A stretch of 64,000 nucleotides of DNA from Kuschelorhynchus macadamiae (taxonomy: Eukaryota; Arthropoda; Insecta; Coleoptera; Curculionidae): assembly GCA_030620095.1 (NCBI GenBank), contig JAUTXW010005187.1, positions 377,501 through 441,500 on the forward strand. Reading direction: 5' to 3'. The position numbers and the translations under genes were made by a program. Below are positions 9,720-22,440 of the stretch, piece by piece; position 1 is the stretch's first letter, and the number at the start of each line of letters is the position of its first letter. The notes beneath the pieces were generated by a model. The model saw nothing but the letters and a program-made list of their open reading frames with translations, was not told where the DNA came from and made no database searches.

Positions 9720-12700
9720 ATAGAAACTTTTTATAAAGTAGAACTGTATCAAATTGTAAATGTAAGACGGACTGCTAGACATTTTTATTTTTAGGAAATA
9801 GCTTAAATAATAGTGGCATGCAATCAAGCCCAGTGGGAGATATTAGGTAAATAGAAAATATGCGCTGATAATTAAAAATGACAATTTTTAGCAATTCCCA
9901 AACAATATTGCCCAAACCCAGAAATTTAGTACGGTCTTTATGAAATTTAACGTTAAGTAATATGAAAAATAAAGTCAATCTCCTCACCTTTTAGCAAATT
10001 GTTTTAATTTAATGAAAATACTTTGGTCGTTTACTTTTTATTTGTGTTTCAGACTTTATCAGAACAAGGTGTGTTTCTTTCGTCTTTCAAATTGCCTCCC
10101 GTCAAGTTATTACTTTTTATGTAGGATTGCTGGAGGCTACGTATTTCGAAATTAAAGTTTCCCGACGCTTTATCAATTCTTGTAATTTAATTTACTAAAG
10201 AATAACGATATTCGCTCGTAAAACATCAAAACTCTTTGTTCCCTTGGCTGAAAATAATATTTAAGCGACTGAAAACTTGCTCGAAAACAAGAAAAAGTAA
10301 TCAAGGTAATTCATATTTATCACAATAAAGGAAGGTAAGAAAGACGTTCAATATTTCATAATTTAATTCCAAAAAAGTTTCAAAAACTTTTAATGATATC
10401 GTGCGCAAATGAAAAAACCAACCAATCACTAATTTACAGCTGTTTTGCGACTACTGTGGTGTAAGAGGCAATTTCATGTTAATTTTTGGTCGCTAAATAA
10501 CGAAATGACGTTACAGTAATTTAATCATATTATTTTAAAAAGTAATGTCTTTTGGAATTAAAATAAAAATAAATTCTAGTTCCGTTATAAAGCTTGTTTA
10601 ACGCTTGCCCGTTGTTTAGTAATATCGTCGCCTTAATATTGCTCTCTCTGAGATGTTACATGTCAGTTATAATTGAATGAGTGATTGGAAGAAGGCTAAC
10701 ATTCCAAAAATATTGTAACGTTACACTTTTACGGTAACTAATTATGATTTTGCTAATTATATTTTGTCATTTACCAAGATGTCAGGAACTAAGTTTTTGG
10801 AAGTTATTTAGATTCTTTGACTATTTTCATTATTATAAGTACTTAATATTGTATGACTGACAGCTTGGTATATTATATACATTTTATGTTTTATATTTAC
10901 AGATGCTGAGGGTCTGGTGGTTGAAGCTTTCTTTAATGCCCACATATAAAAGGGCCATATTTTTATAAGAATTTCATTATTAGATGTTCATTCACCTATA
11001 GTTTTTCTATTATCTTACCTTGACATAATTTTGATCAGAAACAAATCCGTTATAAAAAACCTAGTTGGGTATGAGCTGTTGTGATACAAACTAAACAAGA
11101 TATTTCCAATATTTCCATTGTAGCCTGGTAACGCTACATAAATTAGAAACATTTGGTATATACCTCCGATTTCGTTTGTCGCCTTTTAAATCTCGTTCAT
11201 TTCATTAAATGATTTGTCCTTTTGATAAAATGTAGTTTAAGATGTTACCTATATTGTTAAATGTCCGGTAAACACATGTCAGGGGTTCATTAAACAAGGG
11301 TTTGTGTTATTTATTTAAGTAGTTCTCCAAATGGTTCGTTTAAAAAGCCTTGTTTATTTTCGTTTTATAAATTGGCTTAAGTGACAACAAAGTTTGACGT
11401 TTTACTGTGTGCGGCGACGCTAAAATCCTTGCTTTGGCCTTTTCCATGAATGACTAAAAGCCATACGATTCCGTCCGACCACTTTACTTTCATTTTTATA
11501 AAAACCTAACATTTTAAAGATTTAATTATTTAGGACGAGGCTTACGTAAAGATTAGAGGAAAATATTAAAAAATAACAACATAAATTATTCAAAAATAAA
11601 TATTTAAATTGAATGTATATTAAGATTTATTTTAATAAATAATGTATTCTGAGTTGCCTATCTTTTTAAAAATCTTTTATTTTTCTCAAATAAATAAGGG
11701 GGAAAGAGACAAAATATAGGGACATTAAAATCAAGTTTTGCATGGAGCACTTTCAACAGTTTAGTTTTTTGGCCAAATTCCTACCTTTTTTTTAAACCTT
11801 TTTTTCTTACTAAACCTTAGCTGAAAATCGTCTTGGAACGAGTTCGAGCTATTTCGTTTTGACTGTGGCCGTAAAACTACCTTTAAAAAGGCTGGTCCTG
11901 TTTTATAGTTATTTTAAATTTTGTGTTAAACAGTGGTCAAATAACAGCCAGGTAATTATTATTTTAATTTATTTAGCAAGGTTCTTTCATTTAATTTTAA
12001 TTTAAACAATAGGTTACAATGGATTTTTTTTCTCCTTTTTACAGCTCAGCGGCCACATCGCAAATAGCACATTTTAGTGCACATTGAACTTATTAGCACA
12101 TAGCACATTGCTATTAAAACCTTGCATCTTAACGCACGTTTGCTTTTTATAGCCTTTAAAGCATTTTGAGCATATTTGCACCCACATGATTGTGAGGTAC
12201 TTTTCACGAGAAACAATTGGTTGAAGCAAATAACCCTAAAGGTTGGGGTTACCTTTGAAGTTGAAGCAGTAATTCTACATTAAGAAAGAGCCCCCTCTTT
12301 ACCGAAGAGGTGTTGGAATTTTACCTCTAGCCCAACAACCAGGCCCCAGTAGCTCCAGTTTTCCTGCAAGTTGGTGAGATTTTTAAAAAAGCTTTATATT
12401 ACAGTAGTACCTTTTATTGATCAATTTATCTTTTTCAAATTACTACACATATTTCTATTTATAAACAATTTAAACTACATTTTCTCATAAACAGGTTTTT
12501 TTTTTTTTAAATAAAGCAAATCATAATATTAAATAGTGTTTTACTGGTTGTTTCAGTACCTTTACGAACACACGGGTAAGGGGTGTATTAAGGCGGTGCA
12601 GTAAGTTCTGTTTTACGTGTGTTGGCGCCCTTCTTTCATATTTATAATTTTCACTTGCCTCCTTCATATACCAAGGAAAGGGATTGAAAATTTTGAACTC

Positions 12701-12952
12701 CCCCAAAGCCGAACTACCGTATAAGCTAGCCAACGGGTCGTAAGTGCAAACTTTTATTATTGCACTTACGTAAGAACTCTTTATAACGTGGGTTTTATAA
12801 CACCAGAGTTTACGTTAGAATATGTCGAATTGAAGTGAGATAGCCATATTACTAACATTCGTATTATCTTCAAGTTGAGCGCAAAAGCGATAATATCGCC
12901 GGCCCCGTTCCAATAATAATTTTCTTGTTGAGCGGAAAAACGATAATATTCC
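9720..12952. other. Long AT-rich stretch without recognised genes
   Basis: Only short open frames. A 70-residue frame on the minus strand at 12521-12733 has no family I recognise. Its neighbourhood (about 12280-12370) is less AT-rich than its surroundings and could be an old retroelement fragment, but no motif supports that. A short palindrome around 12739-12772 (TAAGTGCAA ... TTGCACTTACG) forms a hairpin. This may be unique host intergenic or intronic DNA. Confidence 0.5.
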
Positions 12953-15251
12953 TGGAATGTTATCGTTCTTCAACGCATTACTAGATGCGCGTCCAGATTA
13001 CAACGCTGACGTCGTAAACACATGTTTTTCACTTCGTTTTGCAGTTTCGTCCAGTAAACAGGTGTTTTAAAAGTTAATTAATATTATTTCATTTTTAATA
13101 ATCTGAAATTTAGAGGTAAAGTTAGTGTTAAGTGATTGTTAACAAAAATAGTAAATAATCTTTGTATATTATCGAAATGTCAGATTCCACGGATTCAGAG
13201 GAAGAACGTGAAATAAAAAGGCTGAAATTAAACAAGAAATTACACATAAAAGAAAAGGAAAAGCTAGCAAGACAAGAAGAGACAGAGTTTGTTACACATA
13301 AAGGTAAACTAGTGAATGCTAAAATAACCGGGCTGGATTGCATTTGTCGTAAGAAAGGTATGGCCGATTTCTCTAATGAAGAGAAACGTTCTATCATCGA
13401 AATCGTTTATAATGGAAGGCCAAAAAATGAAAAAGATACATATCTAGTAGGATTAATAGAAAGACATGATGTTGCCAGACATCGTCCAGCTACAGCAGAA
13501 TCTAAACAGAATACTTCTTCTTTCAAATATTTTGCTATGAAAGGTGGAAGTAGGGTTGAAGTTTGCCGCAACGCGTATATGAGTTTACATGCTCTCTCCA
13601 ATAAAGTCGTACAACGCCTAACTAAGATCCTGGAAATTGATATGAGAGGAAGGCATGCAAATAGTGCAAATAAACTGAATCCCGCGATTGTTGTCAAAAT
13701 TGATGAACAGATAAAATCGTTTCCGAAAAAAGAGTCTCATTATTCCTCTAAGTTAATCATAGATGTAAGTTTAAGCGTAGCTAAAATGTACAAGCTCTTG
13801 ATTAATGAAAATCCTGATTTAAGAAATGTCGTCAAGTATGAATATTACCTGAGACATTTCCGAGAAAACTTCGGATACCGGTTTGGTAGGCCTCAGGTGA
13901 ACGTTTGCTCGACCTGTGAGGATTTAAATGCAAAAATAAAGTCGACAACTCTTAATGAAACAGCAAAGAGATGCGTAGTTGCAGAACTTATGATTCATAA
14001 AAGACGAGCATCTAAATTCTACAATAAACTTCAAGAAATCAAAGAGACCTGCAAGGACAGGAACGATGTTGGAGCCATAGTTTTTGACTATATGCAAAAC
14101 CTGCCCCTTCTCTTAATGCCAGTTCAGGACATGCTTTATCTGCGCAAACTTTGGTATTACGTTTTTAATATCCACAGTCTTGGACACGACATATCGGTGT
14201 TCTACACACATACAGAGGGAGATGCTCAGCGAGGTCCCAATGAAGTCAGTACGGCGATTTTGGACTTTATTACTCAACATATCCCTGAAGAAGTAAAAAC
14301 TCTGCGTGTTTTTAGTGATGCGTGCGCTGGACAAAACCGCAACCACACTTTAACTAGGTTGTTTACTGCACTGACTATGAATGGCAAATTTTAAATAATC
14401 CATCAATATTTTCCCATCCGAGGTCATAGTTTTTTGCATTGCGACAGAAACTTTTCGGTTATTAAGCGCTCTTTGAGAAAATTCGATAGGATTTACTCTC
14501 CCGATCAATACAACGAAATCATTACATCTTCCAAGAAAAAAAAACCAAGCTTTCAAATACAACGGCTAAATAATACCGATATACTTGAGGTCAAAGGCTG
14601 GTGGCCTCAATACTTCAAAAAGACTGTCAAAGATGTTGAAAAAAAACAGTCCTTTACCATCAGCAAATACAGGCATTTGACATATACCCAAGCACTGAAA
14701 GGCTATATCAAAGAATCCGAATTTATTGATGGTTTCACCTATAGTCTTTTCAATGTGAAGAAACAAGACAATACTTCGAAAGCGTTCAATGGAAAAGTTC
14801 CAATCAACTAAGAGAACTAATAAGAAGTTAGAAGATGTTTCCAAAATAGTGCATTACATACCCGAAGACTACAGGCCCTTTTATGATGAAATTCTGACAA
14901 ATCTCACAACAAATAGAGAAACCAGTGACCTAGAAATCTAAAAAGAATGTTAATATTATGTTTTACAAAGTTTTTACGTAAAATAAAAATTAGTATTTCA
15001 TTTTTGTCCTTTTTTGTTTTTTTTTACCTATATTTTTGCATATTGCGTGGAAAAAGGATAAGATATTTGTACTTTCAAACACCAATATCTAGTTACTAAA
15101 TGCGTATAAAACGTTTAAACTTTGGTATACATGTGATTTGTCAAAGTGTTCAATTGACTAATAGTAATAGTTTTTGAAAAATTAACGGTTTCGGCGCAAG
15201 GCAGTTTTTTTATTTCCCAAAAACAAGCTTCACTGGAATGTTATCCTTCTT
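12953..15251 (+). mobile_element. Putative mobile unit carrying the DUF7869-like gene, flanked by a direct repeat
   Basis: TGGAATGTTATCGTTCTT at 12953-12970 recurs as TGGAATGTTATCCTTCTT at 15234-15251 in the same orientation (17 of 18). The two copies bracket the gene at 13177-14941. Further motifs upstream (GCGATAATATCGCC at about 12890, AACGATAATATTCC at about 12938) form short self-complementary patches. The true ends of the unit are not established, and the direct repeat could be chance or part of longer repeats. Confidence 0.4.
13177..14941 (+). pseudogene. DUF7869-like multicopy arthropod protein, possible transposase
   Basis: The start at 13177 (MSDSTDSEEE) opens an acidic then lysine-rich N-terminus. 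A basic DNA-binding-like middle follows with a CSTC pair. The core has Asp-rich motifs: VFDYMQNLPL, then VFSDACAGQNRNH, then GHSFLHCDRNF with a Lys-rich tail. I recognise this layout as the multicopy arthropod family carrying the DUF7869 domain; the three Asp motifs suggest an RNase-H-fold nuclease, which is inference. Lesions are one TAA at 14392-14394, in frame with clear coding on both sides, and a shift near 14805 after which the tail (YIPEDYRPFYDEIL) continues to 14941. Only two lesions over about 590 codons imply a fairly recent copy. Confidence 0.7.
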
Positions 15252-16102
15252 CCAATAACTCATTCAATTGCGGTATGCACCAATAGCCAAGTAGCACTTT
15301 TTGAGATGTTTTCATTTTTTTTATTGTTACCACAAGTATTTTCATTGAAGTAACCTGAACTTGCTGTCGCCACGTTCTGTTTAAGCTGAGACTACGTAAT
15401 AATTACCAAAATGGGGAACAATTTTAGGGTAACTATTTCGTGAATAGCATGTAACTGTGGCTTTGACTATTACGTAGATAGTACGGAATCGTGTAGTTAA
15501 GTAGCCGAATAGTAATAATTCACCCTATACAACACTTCCTTATTTCTGTCTTTATTTAATCAGTTTTAAAAATATGTATGGTTCGTGGTGATATTTTTAA
15601 TTTTCTGTAAAATGTGGCTGATTGACGAAAGCTACTTCTTTCTCTTATGGTTTGTGAACAATTTTAATTTGCTACTTATAGACGATAACACAACAAACAC
15701 ACACACACAACTAATTAATAGCTGTAGACCGAATTAAAATGACTTTAGAAGGACAGTGGTGGAAACCGATGAACCAGGCCTAAATACATTTCTTCATATA
15801 GCCAATGGCTGAGAACTTCTTGTTTGAATTAAAATCCATTTTAATAATAACAAAAACTAATCAAGTGAGACACTAAAACAACAAACTTCATAAGAAACCC
15901 ACGTAGGCGAAATGTAAACAAAACGATTTTAGCAGCAATATGGCCGAACCAATCAAAAATTGGCTACTCTATTGTTGCCAGTGTTCTTATAAAATTACCG
16001 ACCGAATCTCGTATCAGCGTCCTCTATCGCCGGAACCTGCAAGGTAAAAGTTCACTTGTAGTACCACGACTTGTTTTACTTTATAGTAATACGTTATAAG
16101 AG
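15252..16102. other. Non-coding stretch
   Basis: AT-rich with no gene. It includes a short (CA)n run at about 15698-15710 and, at about 15960-16050, a slightly GC-richer patch with no recognised motif. Confidence 0.5.
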
Positions 16103-16968
16103 TACAGGGTGGTCCACTTAAGATGCTCCTATACTTTATCTCAATATATAAGACACTGAGAAACAAAAGTTAAATACAAAAAGTATTTGACCCTAATTTA
16201 ATTTTTTTTAAATATTTTTATGTATACAGGGTGTTCCATTGTGCCAGGACAGTAACCAACTTTTTTCTTTTTAATGAAATGGTATGAATATTTTTAGAAA
16301 TTCTAGTTTTACGCTTGATTTTGAGTATTTTTTGTCATTATATAGCATACGAAATTTTGAGTAGTTTTTTGAGAAAAATTAACTTTTTTAATTTTTTTCA
16401 GAAAAACAGGTTTTTTGAAAAATGTGATTTTTTCACACGTGAAGACTAAAATTGTGAATTTTGGTTATGGATCCATGGGAGTGGTTAATATTTAATACTC
16501 TGACCTATCAAGAGCGAAATTCCATTATATAGGGTGGTCACAAATGACCATAAAAAAATGTTTTTGTAACTAAAAAAACTTATTTTTTTTTAATGGAACA
16601 CCCTGTATTTAGCACTTTTATTGTGTTTAGGATTTAATTCTGCATCATTCCAAAAATTAGTAGTTTAGAAATTATGACCAATTTTCTATAATAATTCAGG
16701 TATTTTTGTTAAAAATTTAACTAAACCTAAATAATATCTATTTTAATTTTTTTTTAACATTATAATTAAATTTAACATTAAATCAACAAGTAATGAAAGA
16801 AAGAAAGTAACTAATTACTTATTACAAAACAATTTCGACATAATCCCCGTCTTTGGCAATACAAGTAGTATAATATTACGGTTACGGTTTTAATTTTCGC
16901 AATAATAGCGTTTCTAAACGCGTCTTAATTTTACAAGATAGTTGCCTCTGACTCTTTTTAAAGGAAAA

Positions 16969-17992
16969 ATGGCTTTATACAGGGTTAAAGAGTAAAGTAA
17001 AAAGAGTCCAGCATTAGCCCCGCGGGAGTATCGATTGTTGTATCCTGCAAAACGGGTACCCACGAAACATATTTTTTCACGAATTTTTTGTGATTTTGAA
17101 CGTGGAGTGGTAATCAATAAACAAAAACGGCGCCCAAAAATTGTCCTAAGAGAAGAAAAACAATTAGAAATTCTCCTGTATTCTGAAGAAAACAACGAAA
17201 ATTCGCAAAGAGATGCATCCCAAGATCTACCGGGAATTAGTAAGACTAGTGTTCAAAGGACTTTAACTGATAATAACTACCATCCGTTCAAATTTTTACC
17301 AGTTCAGGAATTATCCCATCAGGACTTTCAAACAAGGCTTTTTTATTGTTCTCTCATGATGGACCACCATTTTGAAACTGACAAAAATATTTTATTTACC
17401 GATGAGGCAATTTTCAATACGGCCGGCACGCTCAACCGAAAAAATACTTATTACTGGTGTAACTCAAATGAACATCGTGTAAAAGAAATGAAAAAACAGA
17501 GTCGGAGAAGTGATTATGTGTGGTGTGGTATTATCCGTGATCGAATAATAGGTCAAGTATTTTATGACTTTTTTCTGAATGGTGAGAGGTATTTAAATTT
17601 GTTGGAGAACGACATATTTCCGTTAATTGACAATCTGCCGAACGATATTAAAAAAGGGCTTGTTTATCAACAAGATAGTGCTCAATATCACACTGTAGTG
17701 CCTTTTAGAAATTGTTTGAATCAACGGTTTCTATTTTGGATTGGTCGGTACGGGACCATAGATTGGCCAGCGAGAAGCCTCGACACCCCTGGATATTTTT
17801 TTATGGGGCAACCTAAAACACGAGGTGTATAAAAATAGGTGTAATACTGTTCAAGATTAAAAAAGGAGAATTAGGCAAGAGGTAGAAAGACTTAATGCAA
17901 CAGACGCTGTTAGAAATGCTATTGCGATAATTGAAACCATGTATACTACTTGTATTGCCAAAGACGGGGGTTATGTCGAAAATGTTTTGTAA
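16969..17992 (+). pseudogene. Mariner/Tc1-type transposase, degraded
   Basis: Homologous throughout to the transposase at 7542-8708, with the same start (MALY), the same helix-turn-helix motif region and LREEKQLEILLYSEE. Catalytic motifs: LFTDEAIFNTAG, YQQDSAQYHT and SLDTPGYFF, where the normal PDLSPLDFF is damaged. Lesions are a TAA at 16993-16995 close to the start, changes near the third Asp and a frameshift at about 17830. The C-terminal part up to GGYVENVL (stop at 17990-17992) is recognisable in another frame. It serves no function now. Confidence 0.88.
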
Positions 17993-18089
17993 TAAGTAAT
18001 TAGTTACTTTCTTTCTTGCATTACTTGTTGATTTAATGTTAAATTTAATTATAATGTTAAAAAAAACTTATATAACTTCTAAACTACTA

Positions 18090-20627
18090 GAGTAATTTCG
18101 GGTAATATGGAATAGTATGGCTAATATGGAATAGCTCTTTAATTTCTTGTAGGTGGCTACATCTACATTTTTAAGGCCACACTAATTTCAATATAAAACG
18201 AAAAATAACGTCAACAGGTTTCAACAGTTGCCGTTCTGGTGCATGCAAAACGCCATACTTTATTAATCGTTTATGCAAAATTTTGTAAAATAAAAAGTGC
18301 TGTTAATTTTTCAAAATTATTGTTTATTCTGTCAGGTAAGTCTATCCTAATGTTAAAGCTAATTTTTGATAGGGAAAAAATTATTTTTCAAAACAAATGG
18401 TTAGCGTGTATTTTTTTTGTAACAGGTGTTTCGGGTATTATGGAATATTCCATATTATCCTCATATTGGGGTATCCCATATTACCCGATGGTTTTAGTTA
18501 AAGTTCTAAAGTGTAATTTTTTTTTGTAGGCACTATGTCTGCAAAAAAAAGAAAACAATGGGATTCTGACAATATGCAAAAAGCCATAGAAGCGGTTAAG
18601 AGCAACAGTTTAGGCTATTTGTCTGCTGCAAAACGTTATAATGTCCCTCGTGCTACACTTCACCGTTTATGTAAGAAGGAGGGTTCTCCTGACACAGTTT
18701 GTAAAACTACTTTGGGCAGGAAACCAGTGTTGCACCGGAATTGGAAAGAGAACTTGTAGAATATTTGTTGCTTATGGATCAGAAGTATTTTGGTGAAACG
18801 ATTTAAGAAAAGCTGGCTCGCCGTAACAATCTGGCACATCCGTTTTCATTATTACGCGAGTCCGCCGGAAAAGATTGGCTATACTCTTTTATGAAAAGAC
18901 ATAAAAATAAATTAAGTTTTCGAAAACCAACTGGAACTTCTTTGAATAGAGCTCTTGGTTTGAACAAGGAAAGTGTCAACGAGTTTTTTGACCTTCTTGA
19001 GCAAGTTATGGAAGAAAATAATTTTCCCGCTGATAGAATTTACAACGTTGATGAAACGGGACTATGCATTGTACAATCAAAATGTCCCGTGGTTATTTCA
19101 AAGAAGGGCAAACGACAAGTGGGTGCTCTAACATCGGCTGAGCGAGGCTCTTTAGTGACAGCAGTTTTATGTATGAATGCTGCAGGTGGGTTCGTGCCAC
19201 CCATGATTATTTTCCCTCGTAAAAATGCAAGTGAGCAGCTGAAGAAGGGAGCTCCTCCAGGAAATTTGCCTTTCACCCTTCAGGATGGATACAAACCGAC
19301 TTATTTACTAAGTGGTTCCAACATTTCTTGGAAAAAGTAAAACCCAGCGAAGGTAATCCAGTTCTTCTTATATTAGATGGCCATCACACTCATACGAGAA
19401 ATTTGGATGTGGTTATAAAAGCTCGAGAGAGTTTTATAACGATTTTATGCTTGCCACCGCATACTTCCCACAAAATGCAGCCACTCGATAAAACCGTTAT
19501 GGGTGCCCTAAAAACGTTTTACAATGAGGAAATCAGAATCTTTATGCGTGACCATAATAGAGCCGTGACACATTATGATATGAGCGAGCTATTTGGAAGG
19601 GCCTTTTTAAAAATCCAGACTGCAGAAAGATCAATAAAAGGATTTAGCACAACTGGGATATATCCGATTCGCCGGGATATTTTTTCTGACGAAGAATTTC
19701 TTCACGAGGCCCAAAAACACCATGGCGCACATCATGTAACAGGAGATTCATCTGTAAACGAGGGACCAGACTTCGATTTACAACCAAGTATTCTTCCCAA
19801 GGATATCGAGCCCATACCAGAACTTAAAAAGAAAATTTAGGGGAAGAAAACCTGCTCGGGCAAAGGTGATTACCTCAACACCCAATAAGGACGAATTAGA
19901 GGAATCTATGAGCACATCGCGTGATAAAGTTAAAAGAAATATTGTTGATAAAGCTGGTCCTAGTTCCTGTTCTATCAAGGAAAAGCGAAAAATAATCAAG
20001 AAAACTGGTCCAAGTTCCCGTTCTGTCAGAAAGAAGCAGGATTTACCATCAACTTTATCACCCGCATCATCTGATGATGATTTACTCTTATCATCCCTAG
20101 TTAGCCAGAAAGAGGTTGATTTGGAAACCTCCTCTGATGATGATATACCACTATCATCTTTTGTCAGAAAAAAGTCGGCCGGTGATGACACAGAGTGTAT
20201 TTTTTGTCAAGAACAGTTCGCAACTAGCAAGAGCAGAGAGATATGCAATGTCCAATTTGCAAAATGAAGCGTGCTCACTTATGGAAGCTGATGTGTTTGT
20301 ATGCGACTTTTGCAAATAATTAATTATATGATTAACGTTTAAGAATTAAAATCATGTTCGTTTAGTTTTCTTTAATATTTACCCTATCCCATATTACCCC
20401 ATATGCTAATCCCATATTACCCTCCACTTTTATTTGACCGATAGAAATGACTAATTCTTAATTTTCCTTCCTTAATCAGAATGTTTTTTTTCTATTCAAA
20501 AATGGTTATAAAGTAGTTATAAGAAATACCCCAAAGATTTTATTTTCATAGTTTGAGAATAAAAACTATATTATTTTTTCAGTTATGTGAAAAAAAATAA
20601 ATGGTATTCCATATTACCCGAACTTAC
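18090..20627 (+). mobile_element. Jerky-like pogo transposon inserted in the mariner arm
   Basis: TA flanks both sides (18088-18089, 20628-20629). The ends share TTCGGGTAATATGGAATA (left, from 18097; right on the other strand after GTAAG), with small indels in the first bases. Joining the flanks regenerates the mariner arm sequence found in mirror image at about 16650, which proves insertion after the mariner. Tandem subterminal copies of the AATATGGAATA motif occur at both ends (18104, 18122, 18439, 20392, 20605). Confidence 0.93.
18535..20319 (+). pseudogene. Jerky/Tigger-like DDE transposase with C-terminal zinc finger, broken
   Basis: Start MSAKKRKQWDSDNMQK with an N-terminal HTH (SAAKRYNVPRATLHRLCKKE). 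The CENP-B-like second domain includes DWLYSFMKRH. DDE_1 motifs are NVDETGLCIV, LILDGHHTH and MQPLDKTVMGALK, so all three Asp residues survive. A Ser/Asp-rich linker follows, then a Cys-rich C-terminus (ECIFCQEQF ... VFVCDFCK), like the PHD/RING-type finger many insect members carry. Lesions are shifts near 18745, 19335, 19835 and 20235 and a TAA near 18803. It is younger than the mariner that contains it. Confidence 0.88.
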
Positions 20628-21198
20628 TAATATTTGGAATATAAACTATATATATGGAATGATGCTGAATTAAATAATAAACACAATAAAAGTGCTAAAT
20701 ATAGGGTGTTCTATTTAAAAAAATTAAGTTTTTTTAGTTACAAAAAAAATTTTTTTGATGGTCATTTGTGACCAACCTGTATAATGGGTCTTCGCACTTG
20801 ATAGGTCAGAGTATTAAATATTAACCACTCCCATGGACCTATAACCAAAATTCACAATTTTAGACTTCAGGTGTGGAAAAATCACAATTTCCCAAAAACC
20901 TGTTTTTCCGAAAAAAATTAGAAAAGTTAATTTTTCTCAAAAACTACTCAAAATTTCGTATGCTAGGCAATGACAAAAAATACTCAAAATCAAGCGTAGA
21001 ATTTCTAAAAAGATTCATACTATTTCATTAAAAAGAAAAAAGTTGGTTACTGTCCTGGCACAATGGAACACCCTGTATACATAAAAATATTATAAAAACA
21101 AATTAAATTAGGGTCAAATACTTTTTGTATTTAACTTTTTTTCTCAGTGTCTTGTTTATTGAGATAAAATAAAGGAGCATCTTAAGTGGACCATCCTG

Positions 21199-21589
21199 TG
21201 CATTTGAACGTGATGGAGTAGTCTCTGCAAAGTTCAAGAGGGTACTGATACTTAAAAGTTGTAATTTAGTAAACGGATTAGAAACAGTAACTTTGAATAA
21301 TTACTATTATGTAACAGAAAAGAAATTTCGACCTTGGAGTCAATTCCTTATGTAGTTGCTTGGCAGTAGTTATTATATAATTACTTTACATGGAAAATTA
21401 CTATAAAGTATTATTCGCAGTAACAAATACATATATAATACTTAAAAACATGTAACCCAAAGTGTTTGTTGATATATAGTAGGATTATTAGTAACAAAAA
21501 CGTAAAAACTCTTAAGGAGTATTAGTGGAAACAGTTGTAGTTACTTTAGTGCTAGCTGTGACGGTGTTTCTCGGCAGAACTATGAACGC
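21199..21589. other. Non-coding stretch
   Basis: AT-rich, no recognised element or gene. Confidence 0.5.
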
Positions 21590-22440
21590 AGTATCCATTT
21601 TTGAAGAAGGGAAAATTAGATTCAAGTAGATTCTGTCAGACCTGTTTATCAAGTTTTTCAATCTCAGATGGAGGCAAGAATGACATCAACAAACATTTAA
21701 ATCCGATAAATATAAATCATATTTAACTGCTAGTATATCTGATGATTTTTATCACTTCCGAAGACCAACAATTATCAGCCGAAGAAGGACTTTTCGCTTT
21801 TCATATGGTGCTTCACAATATTAGCTTTCATGCAATGGACTGTACGTTCAAACGAATCAAAAAATTAAAATAAATTTTCTTTCGCGGGTACAAAGTTTGA
21901 AGCTACAGTGACCCAAGTTTTCGCGAAACATTTTCTTCTGTCTCTCTAGAAAACAGCTAGAAAAAGTTAACCATAATTTCTTCTGATGCCTCCAGTCATA
22001 ACGACGTAAAGCTTTTTCCCACTTTAATTGGATTCTTTGACAAAAACATAGGTGTAAATGTAAAAGTTATTGATTTGTCATCTTTACCTGGGAAAACAAG
22101 TGACCTATAATAATGTACTTGAGTTTTAAAAACTAATAACTTAGAGTCAAAACTTTGTAGAGGTAAAGGAAATATTGGAAATGCTTAAAAGTAAATTAAA
22201 ATCAAGGCTGGAAAATGAGTTAGTTCCGATAGTAATTCGAGATGATTTAATCCTACTTGAGAATGAAGGCTAGGTAGAAAAAAAAGTGGTTTTTGAGTCA
22301 TGTTAAAATCTTTTATGCCAATAGCTTTAAGTATCTACAGCAGTATAGTGCTCAATATGACTCTGTTTGAGAGAAAGCAATCAGGAATATAAACGAAAGT
22401 CAGCATTTGCAAAAATGTTATCTACAAGGGACTTAAAATT
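21590..22440 (+). pseudogene. Decayed hAT transposase remnant
   Basis: Pieces in changing frames resemble the BED/hAT family. An N-terminal NDINKHLKS-like phrase is near 21675, and LFAFHMVLHNISFHAMDCTF spans 21793-21851. A DASSHNDVKLFPTLIGFFD-like catalytic block lies near 21990 with SLPGKTSDL after it. VKEILEMLKSKLKSRLENE is near 22165. Stops and shifts are frequent and the C-terminal dimerisation region is missing, so this is a much older copy than the neighbouring hAT. No termini were found. Confidence 0.7.

Larger units (their letters stand above)
1275..9770 (+). mobile_element. Pogo/Tigger DNA transposon, host of three nested insertions
   Basis: The left end reads TA then CAGTGAAATCTCCCTTAACA, the type of terminus known from Tigger elements, followed by repeated AACGGACAC motifs resuming at 5057-5170. 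The transposase lies at 5627-9719. Three insertions interrupt it: a hAT at 1328-5048, a foldback MITE at 5449-5605 and a mariner at 6788-9456. Without these the element would be about 2 kb, normal for Tigger. No matching right terminus was found, so the right edge is approximate and the end is probably lost. Confidence 0.8.
16105..21198 (+). mobile_element. Second long-arm mariner-like element, split by a Jerky-like transposon
   Basis: The left end is TA (16103-16104) then CAGGGTGGTCCACTTAAG. The right end on the other strand is CAGGATGGTCCACTTAAG, ending at 21198, where the flanking TA has become TG. Arms pair over roughly 16105-16690 and 20630-21198. Removing the insertion at 18090-20627 leaves about 2.55 kb, close to the 2.67 kb of the element at 6788. 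Internal TA-flanked CAGGGTG-like motifs recur at mirror positions in both arms. Confidence 0.9.

Noticed and set aside
12521..12733. 70-residue minus-strand frame (GEFKIFNPFPWYMKEASENY)
   Set aside because: No family, no partner motif and no neighbouring element; kept only as a note in the non-coding stretch.
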